Of a stretch of DNA of 64,000 bases, positions 34,401-46,157 are shown piece by piece; positions within the stretch are counted from its first letter, which is position 1, and every line of letters starts with the position of its first letter. The notes beneath the pieces are model-generated. The model had not been told where the DNA came from. It ran no database searches and saw only the letters and a program-made list of their open reading frames with translations. Source of the stretch: Brachionus manjavacas. Its lineage: Eukaryota > Rotifera > Eurotatoria > Ploima > Brachionidae. Position numbers and translations under genes: made by a program. The stretch covers positions 4,340,001-4,404,000 of the forward strand of contig JAHQIY010000003.1 in NCBI GenBank assembly GCA_019054805.1, read 5' to 3'.

Positions 34401-37400
34401 CTGCATTAGATCTAAGCATGCATTTATAAATCAATATTTCAGAATTTAAATTCATTGATCTTTAATCTCTCATATTCCACAAATACTGAAAAACCGCTCT
34501 ATAAAAGCACTTGAAGCCGAATTCGAAAATTTTTTAGGTGCAACTTGATTTTTTTTCCAAGTTTTTTCTTTCTCTTATTAACTCCATAAGAATACTTCTT
34601 TACTTAATACTTCTTCTATTTAAATTACCTCAATTTTATTAATTCTTTCAATATCATTAGCTGATTCAAACGGTTTAGATTTTACTTACGATATTAATAA
34701 CCTTTTTTCATTATTTTTGTAGCTTCTTGATTGATTGTTCTGTGACAGTTCAGATCTTTGAGTATTTTCTTCAGGTTTCTCATCAAAAAGAAACGTAATA
34801 GTCTATTCAAAAGATAGCAAGCAATTTCAATTGAATTTAAGAATAATAATTCAAAAATAGTAATTAATATTTATTTCCATCTATCTATTCATTAAATGAA
34901 TGGGATTTCCTTAACCAAGGCTGCGTGAGACGACTTGAGTTTTGACAAACTATGGTTAATTAAAAGGTTAAATTATATTTGAAATTATTTTAAAGTTAAA
35001 ATATCCTTTATTTTCTTGATTGAGATTATTTTTATATTTTTTTTGAAAAAAAAATAGAATTGTGAAATATTTAGTCCATGACTATATATTTATATTAGAA
35101 TCTTAATTTGATTTAGAAACGGTTTTGTAATAAAATAATACAGTATAATCTCTTCAAAATGCACTACGATCGAATATATTGAAAAAAGAGCTGTTTTATT
35201 TTTATCATTTCGATCCGTTCTTTTGTACTTAATTTCAATGAATTATTGAATTAATATTTATTGAGACGTGGGGTATTGTTTAGATTAAAGAACGTCGTTG
35301 TGTGTAAATAGTTTTATTCCAAATAAAATGGGTGAGAGAAAACGGTCGTTCTGCGCGGCGGAACATTGAATATAGTTTTTTAAATTAGAACTGTAAATAT
35401 TGTAAAAAGAAATGCATAAATTCTAAGTAAGCTTTATAGCGTCCTGTTAATAATGTAAATAGAAATTAATTGAAAATAAGAGTGATTTGGTACAAAAAGT
35501 TTTAACTTAGGTTTTAGCAAATGATTGCAATTTGAAATGTACATAATACTTGTAAATAAATAAATTTGAAATAAAAAGTGTGTGAAACAGCAAAATAAAA
35601 GTATTTGCTTGAAACTTGAAATTTTGGTTGCGATCCCACAATAATGGTCATTGTATTATAAACTTTAAACCTGTGTAAAATTCTAATATTATTCCTCTTT
35701 AAAAATAAAAAAATTTTTTGTTTTTTATCTCAAAAAAAAAATTATATTTGATAGTTTACTCTTTTTACAATTTTAATCATAAATAAAATTGAATTCTAAA
35801 TAAATTTATTTTATTTCTCTTAACTTTAAAATTTACGTTTTTTACTAATTTAACAGTTGAAAGTATTTCAGCAAAATTGGCTAAAATTTTTTTTCCTTTT
35901 TAAATTCTACAACTTTAAGATTATTTCAGGTTTTCATAAGGTTCATTAGTTTTTATAAAATAAATTTTTTAAAAATCAAATTTCTAAGACCATTTTTTTC
36001 AATACATTTTAAAAAATGTCAAAAAAAATGAAAAAAATATTTTCTTCTATTTTTTTGTCTTGATCATTGCTGAGTGAGGCGAAATTTTTTATCTAAAAAA
36101 ATTAAATAAAATTAAAATACTCAAGGACACGCACAACTATGACAATGTGGCAATCGGGCTGGCGATTAGCAGCGATTTGTTCCGCAAGTGCGACGAGTTC
36201 ATTGTGGACGAGTTTACGCGCTTCGGCGTCTCTAGACTCATAGGCACAATTGGCGGTGAGTGTGCAGAGGAGGCGGTGTGCGGCGCCGATTTGTCCGATG
36301 ACGATCAACTAGATCAACAAAACAGCATGTTCAAAAAAAACAAGCTGTACGTGTGGAATTCGGACTGGTGCTTTACGTACAGTGACGCGGCTATTTTTGT
36401 CTGGAACGAGCAGTGTTTGATCGAGCTGCCGAACCGGTCCAATGGCTGGTTTAAGACGCTGAGCGAAGCGCAAACGGTCAGCGTGTGTTTCGGCGACGGC
36501 GCTCGTAGCGAGATGAGCGGCACCGAGACCGAAGCATGGCTGGCCAAGTTTGTTCACGTGCGCACCGCTCTGCACGGTCTCACGCCCGAAATTGTCATCC
36601 TGAGCGCCGACAAGCAACTGCACATCGAGAATTGGACGTTCAGAGCGCTCACCGACACCGAAATTCTGATCGCCAACCGCTACGACTCGCACAAGCTGAC
36701 GTTGCGCAAGAGCTTCGCCGGCTTCCAGTCCAAGCTGGGCCACAAGCTCAGCCTGGAGTGTGCTGCGCACGGTCTCGGCGATGCGTTCTCCGTGCCCAAA
36801 AATCTTCAATCAACAAACTTGTCCAAATTGAACGCACTCCAGCAATACTTGTCCGCTGCCAACCAAAAGTCCAACAAACTCAAACAAAGACAACTCAAGC
36901 AGCACTGTGTCAAACTGGCCAATCGATTACACGTCGACTATTTGCAACACAAGCAGAATAGGCCGCGTGCTCTCCTCATCACACTGAAGAGCCTGGTCGA
37001 ACAGATTGGCGACGTGTCGTCGTTGTGTGAGACAAAATTTCGGTCGTCACTCGTCCAATTGAAGCAAGTGCTCGGCGAGACCGACAAGGGCATTTCGTCG
37101 TACGAGCTGTGCATGAGTGGCCTAGTGCAGTCGATGCTGAGCGCGTTGGGCGACAACGAATCGGCCGAGGGCGTTCAGCGCAGAAGCGCCTTTGCCGCAG
37201 TCTTCGGCACCGACCACACCGGCCTAGTGCTCAATCTAGTCCACAAGCTGATCAATGTTCTAGAGGCATCGGAGAACCTGCCCGTGTATTTGTACGAGGC
37301 GCCCGGCTCCTACAATCTGCACTCGTTCAGCAAACGCTTTCGACTGGCCTTGAAAAAAGGCCACCCTTCGGACACCAATTGTTTGGATTACACGGGCCGA

Positions 37401-40400
37401 GTGCTCAAAGTGGAGCCCTTGGCCAACATTAGTCATTTGGAAAAGTACATTGCCAAAATGGTTGTCAAGCAATGGTACGATTATGAGCGAGATGGCTTGA
37501 CGTTTTGGTCGAGTTTGTCGCACAAGCTTCCTGTTCAGTTTGTGTACGAGAGCGACTTTGACGAGAACGGACTGCTGTACTGGATCGGCTCGAATGGACG
37601 CACACAAGACTGGATCAACCCGTGCAGTCACAACGAGTTGGTGCGGCTGTCGTTCAGCGAGTCGATGAAGCAGATGGCGTCGGGCAAACACGAGGATTTG
37701 CTGGGCAGAGTGGCCACTAGTTGTCACACGACCGGCTCAGAAAAGCGTCTTTGGTTTGTGGTCGATTTTGGCATGTTCATTGTGCCCACCCACTACACGC
37801 TCAGATACTCGAACGGGTTTCAGAAGACGGCGCCGCGAAACTGGGCCTTGTTGGCGAGCAAGACAGGCGGCTCGAGCTCAGCCGACTGGGACATATTGTA
37901 CACGCATTCGAACGATGATGGACTGCGCGACTTTGGTCAGTCGTGCACATGGTCTGTGGCAGAATCGGCCAAAGTGAAGCAGGAGAGCGAGGGATGGCGG
38001 TTTTTTCGCGTGCAACAAACGGGCCGAAATCAGAGCGGAGCCAACTATACGTTGTCTGTGTGCGGCTTTGAGTTGTACGGCACGGTCACCGCTTTGGTTA
38101 GGGACAAGTTGATGGCCGTGAACTTGAGCTCTAGTAGTACGCGGCTGTCCGATTCGGAGAGGCGCAGACAGAAGCGCTTGATGGCCAGGAGTTCGCTGCA
38201 AAAGCAAATGGTGCTCGGCGCCAGGGTTCAGCGTGGAGTGGACTGGAAATGGGCAAATCAGGACATGGTTGGTGAGGAGGCTCGCTTGGCCGAAGGCACT
38301 GTCATCACCGAACTCGATCCGCATGGATGGGTCGAGGTCATTTGGGACAATGGCGTGTTTAATCATTACCGCATGGGCTTTGACTCGAAGTTTGACTTGA
38401 ATTTGGCGCCGAGTCATGACGCCACCAAGCTCAGCACTTATCATGCTTTGGCCATGCAGAATTTGGCCATGTCCAGAGCCAATATGGCTCATTTTCATGC
38501 AGTGGATAATATGCAAACCGAGACTGGCTCTAGGATCGAGCCTGGTTCGGCCGCCAGTCTAACTGATGTGTCAAAAAAAGAAAATCTAGCGGCTCTCGGA
38601 AGCAAAATCAAGTTCAAATTTGAACCTGACAGTAAAATAGGTATTTTTTTATTTTTTTTTTCAATTTTTTTTTTTGATTAAAATTCAAAATCGATCTTAG
38701 TTTTTTTAATCGATTTTCTAGTTGTCTTAGATTTTAAATAAAATATTGAGGTAAGCAAGAATTTGTTTAAGTCAAAATAAGATGAAAAATTTATTTACGG
38801 CTACTTGTGACAGAAAAACAGATTTTAGCTATACCGATTAATTATAAAATATTTTTTAGCTTAAAACAAAGATTAAAAAAATTTAGTCGATTGTTAGAAA
38901 TCGATTTCCAATACTACATAGTGGTTTTTAAGTTTTATATATAAAATTAAATCATAAATTTAATTTTTTTCAAAATGCTCTTCTAAAATTGAAGAGATAT
39001 TTTCCGGTTTTAATCGCTAATTAGTTGTGACATTTTTTTTCTTCGAAAAAAATTATTAAATAATAAAAGAGAATTTTGTCTTTAATTTAATAAAAAATCT
39101 ATTCAAAGTAAAAGAACGGTTCAAAAGTTTTAATAAAAATAAAAAAAGATTTTTCATTAACGTTTATACCCTTATATTGGGATATATCAGTGAATTACAT
39201 AAATTCAAGCAATTAAAATATCAAAAAAAATAAAAAATTATATGTTTCCTATTTTAAAACAAAATGAATCTTTTTAGAACACTTTTTTAACAAAAAAAAT
39301 CCTTGATTAAATAAATCTTCTTGGAAGGCAAATCTTACAAGACCAATTGTTACATTTCTCACAAGAATTCCATTTTTTTTTATTTGTTTTAACTTTTCCA
39401 AATGCTTTTTTACATTTTATACAACTTTTTTGGTCGTTCAGTGGAGACTAAAAGCGTTTCAAATTCTTTAGGGATCCATGGGGTAGCATCTTTACCATTT
39501 ACAGGTCTTTTATACTTTTCATTGATTCTGTCGTTAAGTGTTGAATATGGAATGTTAAAGCGCAAAGAAGCTTGATGTTTGTTTAATTTTTTAGCTTCAA
39601 TTTCGGCAATGGCTTTTTGTAAAGTTTCTTCGCTATAAGCTTTCTGGGTTTTTTGGAAGTTACTTCTCGGCATTTTTAAAAAGTTTTTATTTAAATATCA
39701 ATCAAAATGAAAATTGCAACTTATAAATAATTTTTTTTCAAAGAATCAATTGTCATTATTAAGAGATTGAGTTTCGAGTATTTGAAAAAATTTTGCTTAA
39801 AAAAAATTACTCAAGGCAAAACAGAGCAAAGAGCCACCGCAGTGAGTTTAATTTTTTAAGAAGAATTTTAAAAATTTATTTTAAATGCCAAGACAAATAC
39901 ATTGAATTAAGTTTTTTTTCGATCCGATAAATTTTTTTTGATTTAGACCTTAAATTAAATTAATTAAGATAATTAAGAGTTTAAAATTTTCTAAGATCTT
40001 CAATCAAGTCTAATTCAAAGCAAAGAAATTAATGGAATTCTATTAAAAAATTAAAAAAAAAAATATTTTTTCCTAATGCAAGAGTCTTTTAAAAGAAAAA
40101 AAAAAGATTGAAGATTTTTTTTGTTCTTTGAACCCAATATTGGGCTCAATTTGCTACGATGCCTTCATGACCGGCAAACAATTTAATTCTTAGTTTTGGA
40201 CAATAAATAACGTCTATTGACTCTAAGCTTAGAAGTTCTTCTATTTCTGTAATTTTCATTATATAGCTCATTGTGGTACCATAGGCGACCTCCTAGGAGG
40301 CCGCCTCTCCAAGCTTGCTTTGCCGTAGCTTTTTTTTTTATCATTATTATTATTAATTCTATCAGGTTAAATGCATTTTGAAAAAAAATCAAAATAAAAA

Positions 40401-43400
40401 TATTGTCAATTTATAAGATGAAAAAAATTAAAATTTTTGTATTAAAGCATTTACCAGTTTGGACAATAGTCTAAATACAGTAGTAAACTCGGCCAATTTC
40501 GAAGACTCAATGTCCATCCAGAATATGAAAAAACTGGCACAGCCAGTAGATTTATCAAAAGTTGAATACGACGAAAATACAGACGCTTTCAAGCTGCTAA
40601 GTCAGACTTTTAGTCAAATTTGTCCTTCGACACAAAATTCCAATTCCGTAGCACAGTCAAAAACAATGTCCAAAAAGAACCTTTTTTCAAATTCTAAGAC
40701 AAATATATTGAATAAAAATCGAAAGTCTAGTTCGACACCAGTGTTAACTATGACTGAGTCTAATAGTCAAAGTGATCTGACGTATGAGCATGCTGCACCA
40801 CAAGAGTACGAACAAGAGCCTAATTTGTCAAACCAAACATTGTCATCCAACACTTGTGACAACAAATTGGAGAATTACTCAACTAATACATTGAATGATG
40901 AAACATTTAGGTCCTATTTTTTGCCAAATACTGAGCCAAAAAAAATACTACGCCATTTTTCTTTGCAAAACAACCACGACAAATCGCAATCTACAAATAA
41001 TTTGCTTCTGTTTAATCCAAATCAGATGCAGCTTACCGCAGTCTCAGAGCCAAATGTACTCCTTGATGATACTCACAGCCAAAAAAAAAATTTGCCAGCA
41101 TCATCTTCTTCTTCATCATATTTTCCACTTGAGCCCACAATGGAAGAATGCTCCGAGAACTTGGATATTTCATATGAAACCAAACAGGACGAGGAGGCCA
41201 AAAGTTCCACTGAAGATTTGTTCTCGAAAAACTTGTGCACTTTGGTAAACAAGTCGGATTTGAAGCAAATACTGACCAAAGAAGATGAAGCAGATGATAA
41301 AGATGAAAGCATATGTCCTAGCGAAATCGACATGTTCTCAAACCTTTTCTCTAAAGAAAACTCTCAAGATTTAGAGCTACTTTTATCCACATTTAGTTTA
41401 TTTTCTAACAAAAAATCTCAGTTTAACTCATTGTTCGAATCTCTCAGCTCGCTAAAGTCACTAGAAGAAACCAAAAGCAGTGAATCGGAAATATCCAACC
41501 AGGTATGAATTTTTTCGATATTTTTAATTAAAAGTTTTAATTAATTTAATAAAAAATGGGTCCAAAAATTTCAAAAACTTAAGTGTAGAAAATTTTTGCA
41601 TCAGTTACTCAGATTTTTCTACAAAAAGTTGTTAAATTTAAAATTATTTTCAAATTTAAAAATGTTTTCATTAAAAAGTTTCTTTATAGGTAGTGAAATA
41701 AAATTTCTGATTAAATAATTCAAAAATGTTATATAATTTTTTCATGTAAATCGTTGCCGATAGTTGATTTAAATCTTTTCACTGACTTTGCATTCATTGA
41801 ATTCATTCAAGTATTCTTGTTGATTTAATAATTTTTTGGAAAAATTTATTTATCTATTTTTCAAAATTTTTATTATCTTTTTTCTTTGTACTTGCTGAAT
41901 ATTGAATTTTTACCTAGTTCAAAATACCGCAAACCGTTTCGTGATTTTAAATTTTTTTTTTGAAATTAGCTTAAAATTATTTAGAAATTTTTAACAAAAA
42001 ATGTGTAAATTTTGTGATAAATTTACCTGAATTTTTTACCAAGTCAAAAATACGAACACCGATTCATGAGATTTTCAAAATTAAAAAAAATGAATCTAAA
42101 GAACCGGTGTCCTTATTTTTGGCTTTCAATATTTCAATATTTTTTTTGAAAAGCTAATAAATTGTTCAAATTTTGATTCTAATTTTCTAAGAGTAATTCG
42201 GAACCGAAACAAGCTAAATTTTATATTTTCTAAGAATTTAATGAATACTTTTTTATAAATTTGGGATATTTAGCATATCATTCAGGTATTCTGAGTATCC
42301 GACACTTATAAAAATAGTCTTAAATAGGGCAATAGTGTGTGAGACGGGCGAAAAATACTTTGTCCTGAAAACGTTAAATAATAATATAAGTTAATAGAAA
42401 TTTCTTATAAATTATATTACAAATTTAATTCAAATTTTCAAAATTTTCAAAAATCAAAAAATCAATTTCTGATTCATTTTTTTTATGATATTTTAATACG
42501 GCTTAAGCACTCAAATTACCACGGTGTCATTTTTGAGACTACTTTGCAATATGATTCTCCCAATTTATTTTTTACTGTGCTGACAAAAGTGTTTAATTTT
42601 TGAGGACCAAATAAACCTTTTTCTTTAATCAATTCAAATTTTAAAAAAAATTTAATTTTTATTTATAATTTTATATCAAATTTTTTAGACTCCAAACTAA
42701 ACATTGTATGATATAATAAATTATTATGAACAAAAACAAACTAAAATAAACAAAAACTAATTAATTTCAACTTGTTAAGTAAACTTTTTTTGTCCGAAAT
42801 AGAATTTTTATTTTTTCAACAAAAAGTAATTAATCTCAACAGAAAGTAATTTTTTTCGAAGCATTGGTAATTAACAGCCATAAAAAAAGACTACTTAGAT
42901 TACCGGTGGTGTCATTTTTGACACCCTATACATTTTATTTATTAGAAACTTAATAAAACAAAATAATATAACTTGGTGTGGTTTTTTACTTCGATTTATT
43001 CTTCTTAGCAAATAAAGTAATTTTAATTTGAAAAAATAAAAAATTTTCAGATCGATTATAAACGATTATAAACTGCTTGACTGTTTATAATAGTGCCAAT
43101 TATAAACAGTCAAGCAGTCCAGCAGAAAAGTACAGAAACTGTAATGATATTGAATCAGGCTCTTCTGATGAAGAAATAAGTAATGAAAATGAAACAAGAA
43201 GAAGAGCACTAATCTAAGGTGAAAAAATGTTGGTGATTTGAGTGTTAAACAACCATATTGGATTTTATCACTAGTTCGTCGTTTTTGCCGGCGCCAATTT
43301 TTTACCTAACGTTAGTTCAAAAAAGAATCCTTGTTAAATCAAGATTCTTTTGTTATGGAAAATTAAACTTTTGTGAATTTGATTTGGTTTATTTAAATCA

Positions 43401-46157
43401 TCAAAATTATTTCTTTTTATTTTTTGGATTTTTTTATATTTCACCAAGCATCGGCATTTTATTATCAAGAAAAAAACTGTGATAAAAAAAACTTTTGTAA
43501 AAAAACTTGTTTTGGTGCCATACTAAAATTAAAGCCATCCTGATTTTTATTATGGCACCGTACCCCGTCCAAATGCACCAAACTAGTCATTTTAAAACAG
43601 TTCTTGATTTCTTTTATTTTATGGGAATTTTTATAGCCAAGAGTTTGCAAGACCAGAGGCTTGTGGTATTCTGTGTATTTAATTTGTGGGAACCAGATAA
43701 ACCCTTTTGTTAAATCAATTTAAATTAAAAAAAATAAAATTTTTTATTTAATTAAAAAAAAATAAAATTCTTATTAAATTATTTTAAAAAATTAAAATTT
43801 TTTAAAATAATTTTTTCAAAAAATAGGTATGGTCGGCTCTATTGTCAAAATTGGAGCAAAAAAATGATGAAAAATGCTTGAAAAATGATGATTTGGGTGA
43901 CATGGACGACGAAGACGAGATGAAACAAGAGGACGAGGACGAAGAATTCATGCGAGCAGTAGAGCACATACCAAACGACGAAACAGACGAGAACTACGAC
44001 GAAGACTATTTGGACGACGACGACTTCGAGTTCTCCAACAAAAGCTTTGAAAACGGACTAAAGAGAATGAGAGAGCTAAAGCGGCGACACGTGCCAGTTG
44101 CCCAGTTCGGCTCACGATACCTGACCAAATCGGACGGAACCGACTCGCCAAATTTGCATCATGACGAATTTGTCCTCAAGTGCCAATTTTCAGCACTAAT
44201 CCCAGTCTTTGATCCAAGACCGGGCAAAAATAACGTCAACCAAATTCAGGACATAAGTGTGCCAGCTAATGTGCAGCTAGCCTCCAGCTTGAATGTGCCA
44301 CCTGAGTCGAGTGGTGGCCGCACCTCAAAAATCGACCTCTATCTCAAAATAGAGCCGGGCAGCAAACAGCTTGACTTTGTCCAAGACGAAATAAAATTGA
44401 CCAACAAAAACGCAACCATTTTCCAGTACATCCAAAGCCTCATTCAGCTCAGCGCCGAATCTTCAGCGTTGCACTTTGAAAAAATGAAAAGTGTCTGGGA
44501 CATGAACTACTCTTTGATTTACCGAGAGGCCACCGATTCGCCCAACAACCAAGACAATAGCCAAAAGACCTGGTCCAACATCCAGGACATTCTCAAGCTC
44601 CTGTCGGTGATCCGACAAATCACGGCCAACAGCCAACTTGACAATGAGTTCATAAGTCAAAAATTGAACAACAAACTAGTGCAGCAGCTACAGGACCCAT
44701 TGGTGCTCGCCTCGCGATCAATACCAGACTGGTGCAAGTATGCACTAAATTCGTACAAATTTCTGTTTCCATTCGAGACCAGACAGCTTTACTTTACGAC
44801 GACAGCATTTGGCGTGTCAAGATCCATAGTGTGGCTGCAGAACAAACGCGACGCCATGCTGTCCAACTTGCGTGGCCCCACTGCTAGAACAATGCGCGAT
44901 GACCATGAGTACAGAATCGGCCGTCTGAAGCACGAACGCATCAAGGTGCCCAGAGAGCCGACCAGTGAGCTCATCAAGTCGGCCATAAACGCGCTCAAAT
45001 TTCACGCCAGCAGAAAAGCCATTCTGGAAATTGAGTTCATGGACGAGGAAGGCACCGGTCTTGGGCCGACTTTGGAATTTTTTAGCCTCATCGCTGCTGA
45101 ACTGCAGCGAAAAAAATTCGCCCTTTGGCATTCGGACGACTTGGAACAACACAATGAGTTGACTCAGGAGCAAATCGAAAATTTGGATGACAAATTTGTG
45201 CACCACAAGAACGGTCTTTTCCCGGCACCGTACCCCGTCCAAATGCACCAAACTAATCATTTTAAAACAGTTCTTGATTTCTTTTATTTTATGGGAATTT
45301 TTATAGCCAAGAGTTTGCAAGACCAGAGGCTTGTGGACATACCATTTTCCAAAGAGCTGCTGACAATCATCTGCAACAACTCGGATGAAGTAAGCCTTGA
45401 CATTCTTGATCTGGACGATCTGTGCAACATAGACCCAGTTCGAGGCCATCTTCTTAAACAACTCCAAGCAGGCTTGAACAAGTACCAGTCGGGCCAGGCA
45501 GATGATGTGTATGTGAGTCTAAACGGAAGCGAAATTCAGCTTGACGACTTGACCCTGGTGTTCCAGTACAACCCGCCCTCCAAGGTATACACCTACGAGC
45601 ACTTTGATCTAAAGGAAAATGGCGGCGAACTGGAAGTCACCAGACACAACCTTGGCGAGTATATTGACTTGATGGCTGACTTTGTGCTCAGGTCAGGCAT
45701 TGAGCAGCAGATCAAGTCATTCAAAGATGGTTTTGACAGTGTGTTCAGCATGGATGCGCTCAGGTGCTTTGAGCCCTGTGAATTTCAGGTTTTGCTCAGT
45801 GGAGATCAGGCGCCAAGCTGGACCTATGACGAAATAATGAACTATACCGAGCCCAAACTGGGATACACAAAAGAAAGTGTGGGCTTTTTGAGGTTTGTTA
45901 ATGTAATGTGTCAAATGAACGCCGATGAGCGCAAATTGTTTGTACAATTTTTGACCGGCTGCTCGTCTTTGCCGCCTGGCGGTCTTGCCAACTTGCATCC
46001 AAGATTGACTGTGGTGAAAAAAGATGGCAGTGATTCAAGCTATCCAAGTGTAAATACATGTGTTCATTATCTTAAATTGCCAGAGTATTCGAGTGAAGCC
46101 GTTCTTGGTAAACAACTGCTGACTGCGTGTCAAGAAAAAGGATTCTATTTAAACTGA
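31429..46157 (+). CDS. HECTD1: E3 ubiquitin-protein ligase HECTD1
   Basis: HECT-type E3 ligase that takes ubiquitin from an E2 onto its own cysteine and passes it to substrates. Exons: 31429-31559, 31633-33247, 36126-38640, 40448-41502, 43827-46157. All phases close, giving 2,548 residues (human 2,610). N-terminus [18 protein letters not shown] and helical repeats; ankyrin repeats at about 370-475 ([30 protein letters not shown]); SUN/galactose-binding-like domain at about 1049-1236 ([28 protein letters not shown]); MIB/HERC2 domain at about 1277-1341 ([12 protein letters not shown]); Ser/acidic linker; HECT domain at about 2169-2548 with [11 protein letters not shown] and the catalytic Cys at 2517 in [12 protein letters not shown]. 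Exon-3 and exon-4 acceptors were chosen by phase and are the least certain points. Intron 2 holds a foldback MITE and a possible solo LTR, intron 3 a pogo-like remnant and a hairpin repeat, intron 4 piggyBac-like debris and a copied exon piece. PolyA signal at 46239. Confidence 0.95.
33479..33819. mobile_element. Foldback MITE with 9-bp TSD (MULE-like) in HECTD1 intron 2
   Basis: A 341-bp element that is almost wholly two inverted arms of about 150 bp (33479-33625 and 33665-33819) around a short loop, starting GGCATTGTGAATTTTGAAGC and ending with its inverse. Few mismatches separate the arms. It is flanked by the identical 9-mer ATTTGGTAC (33470-33478 and 33820-33828), the target length of Mutator-like elements. 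No coding capacity. A fragment of the same family lies at 63448-63570. Confidence 0.88.
35262..35640 (-). repeat. Possible solo LTR (fossil) in HECTD1 intron 2
   Basis: On the minus strand the stretch starts TGTGGGATCGCAACC and ends CCCCACGTCTCA, i.e. TG...CA ends. It contains a TATAAAG box and downstream AATAAAA, in the order expected of an LTR. It is less A/T-biased than its surroundings at both ends. No target duplication was found and no internal region is present. Family cannot be named; weakly supported. Confidence 0.25.
39300..39680 (-). mobile_element. Internally deleted pogo/Tigger-like transposase remnant
   Basis: Minus-strand frame 39673-39410 starts [19 protein letters not shown] and carries a Psq/pogo helix-turn-helix ([16 protein letters not shown]), the DNA-binding N-terminus of pogo-like transposases. 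Directly after its stop, in another frame (39408-39305), is a Cys-rich end [19 protein letters not shown], like the zinc-knuckle tail of such transposases. The catalytic DDE core between them is missing, so this is a deletion derivative inside HECTD1 intron 3. No terminal repeats found. Confidence 0.6.
40277..40355 (+). repeat. Short dispersed hairpin repeat, copy 2, (ATT)n tail
   Basis: Matches the copy at 3690-3771: TACCATAGG, the 22-bp hairpin GGCGACCTCC-TA-GGAGGCCGCC at 40284-40305, GCTT.GC.GTAGCTT, a T run and an ATT tail. It lies in HECTD1 intron 3, about 90 bases before exon 4. Confidence 0.55.
42507..43244. mobile_element. piggyBac-like deletion derivative with TTAA target
   Basis: A 738-bp piece flanked by TTAA at 42503-42506 and 43245-43248. 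Inverted ends are CACTCAAATTACCA-like (left, after one extra G) and CACTCAAATCACCA (right, reversed). TTAA target duplication is the signature of piggyBac elements. A subterminal motif GGTGTCATTTTTGA appears at the left end and again at about 42906. Near the right end a plus-strand stretch (43145-43215) reads [20 protein letters not shown], like the acidic N-terminus of a piggyBac transposase. A perfect 20-bp hairpin lies at 43072-43118. Dead copy inside HECTD1 intron 4. Confidence 0.7.
43554..43666 (+). pseudogene. Copy of a HECTD1 exon-5 segment inside HECTD1 intron 4
   Basis: These 113 bp match exon 5 at 45224-45336 at 112 of 113 positions, the single difference (AGT for AAT) changing Asn to Ser. 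The segment encodes [20 protein letters not shown] and on to the KSLQDQRLV of the HECT domain. It is in the same orientation, 1.67 kb upstream, and lacks splice sites of its own, so it should be removed with the intron. The near identity implies a very recent duplication or ongoing gene conversion. An imperfect 17-bp inverted repeat (GGTGCCATA... / ...TTATGGCACC) ends at its left edge. Confidence 0.92.

Noticed and set aside
36309-38516. Antisense frames of 155-212 codons across HECTD1 exon 3
   Set aside because: Shadows of the coding strand without recognisable domains.
40443-40459. HECTD1 exon 4 acceptor at TTTACCAG
   Set aside because: That AG does not keep the reading frame from exon 3; the AG ten bases upstream (TATTAAAG) does.
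41914-42123. Repeated CAAAAATACGAACACCG-like words in direct and inverted order
   Set aside because: Short and imperfect in A/T-rich intron DNA; could be an old foldback but the limits cannot be set.
43165-43180. CTGATGA followed by GAA, like a hammerhead ribozyme core
   Set aside because: It lies in the coding-like acidic stretch of a piggyBac remnant, and no flanking stems or second conserved box fit.
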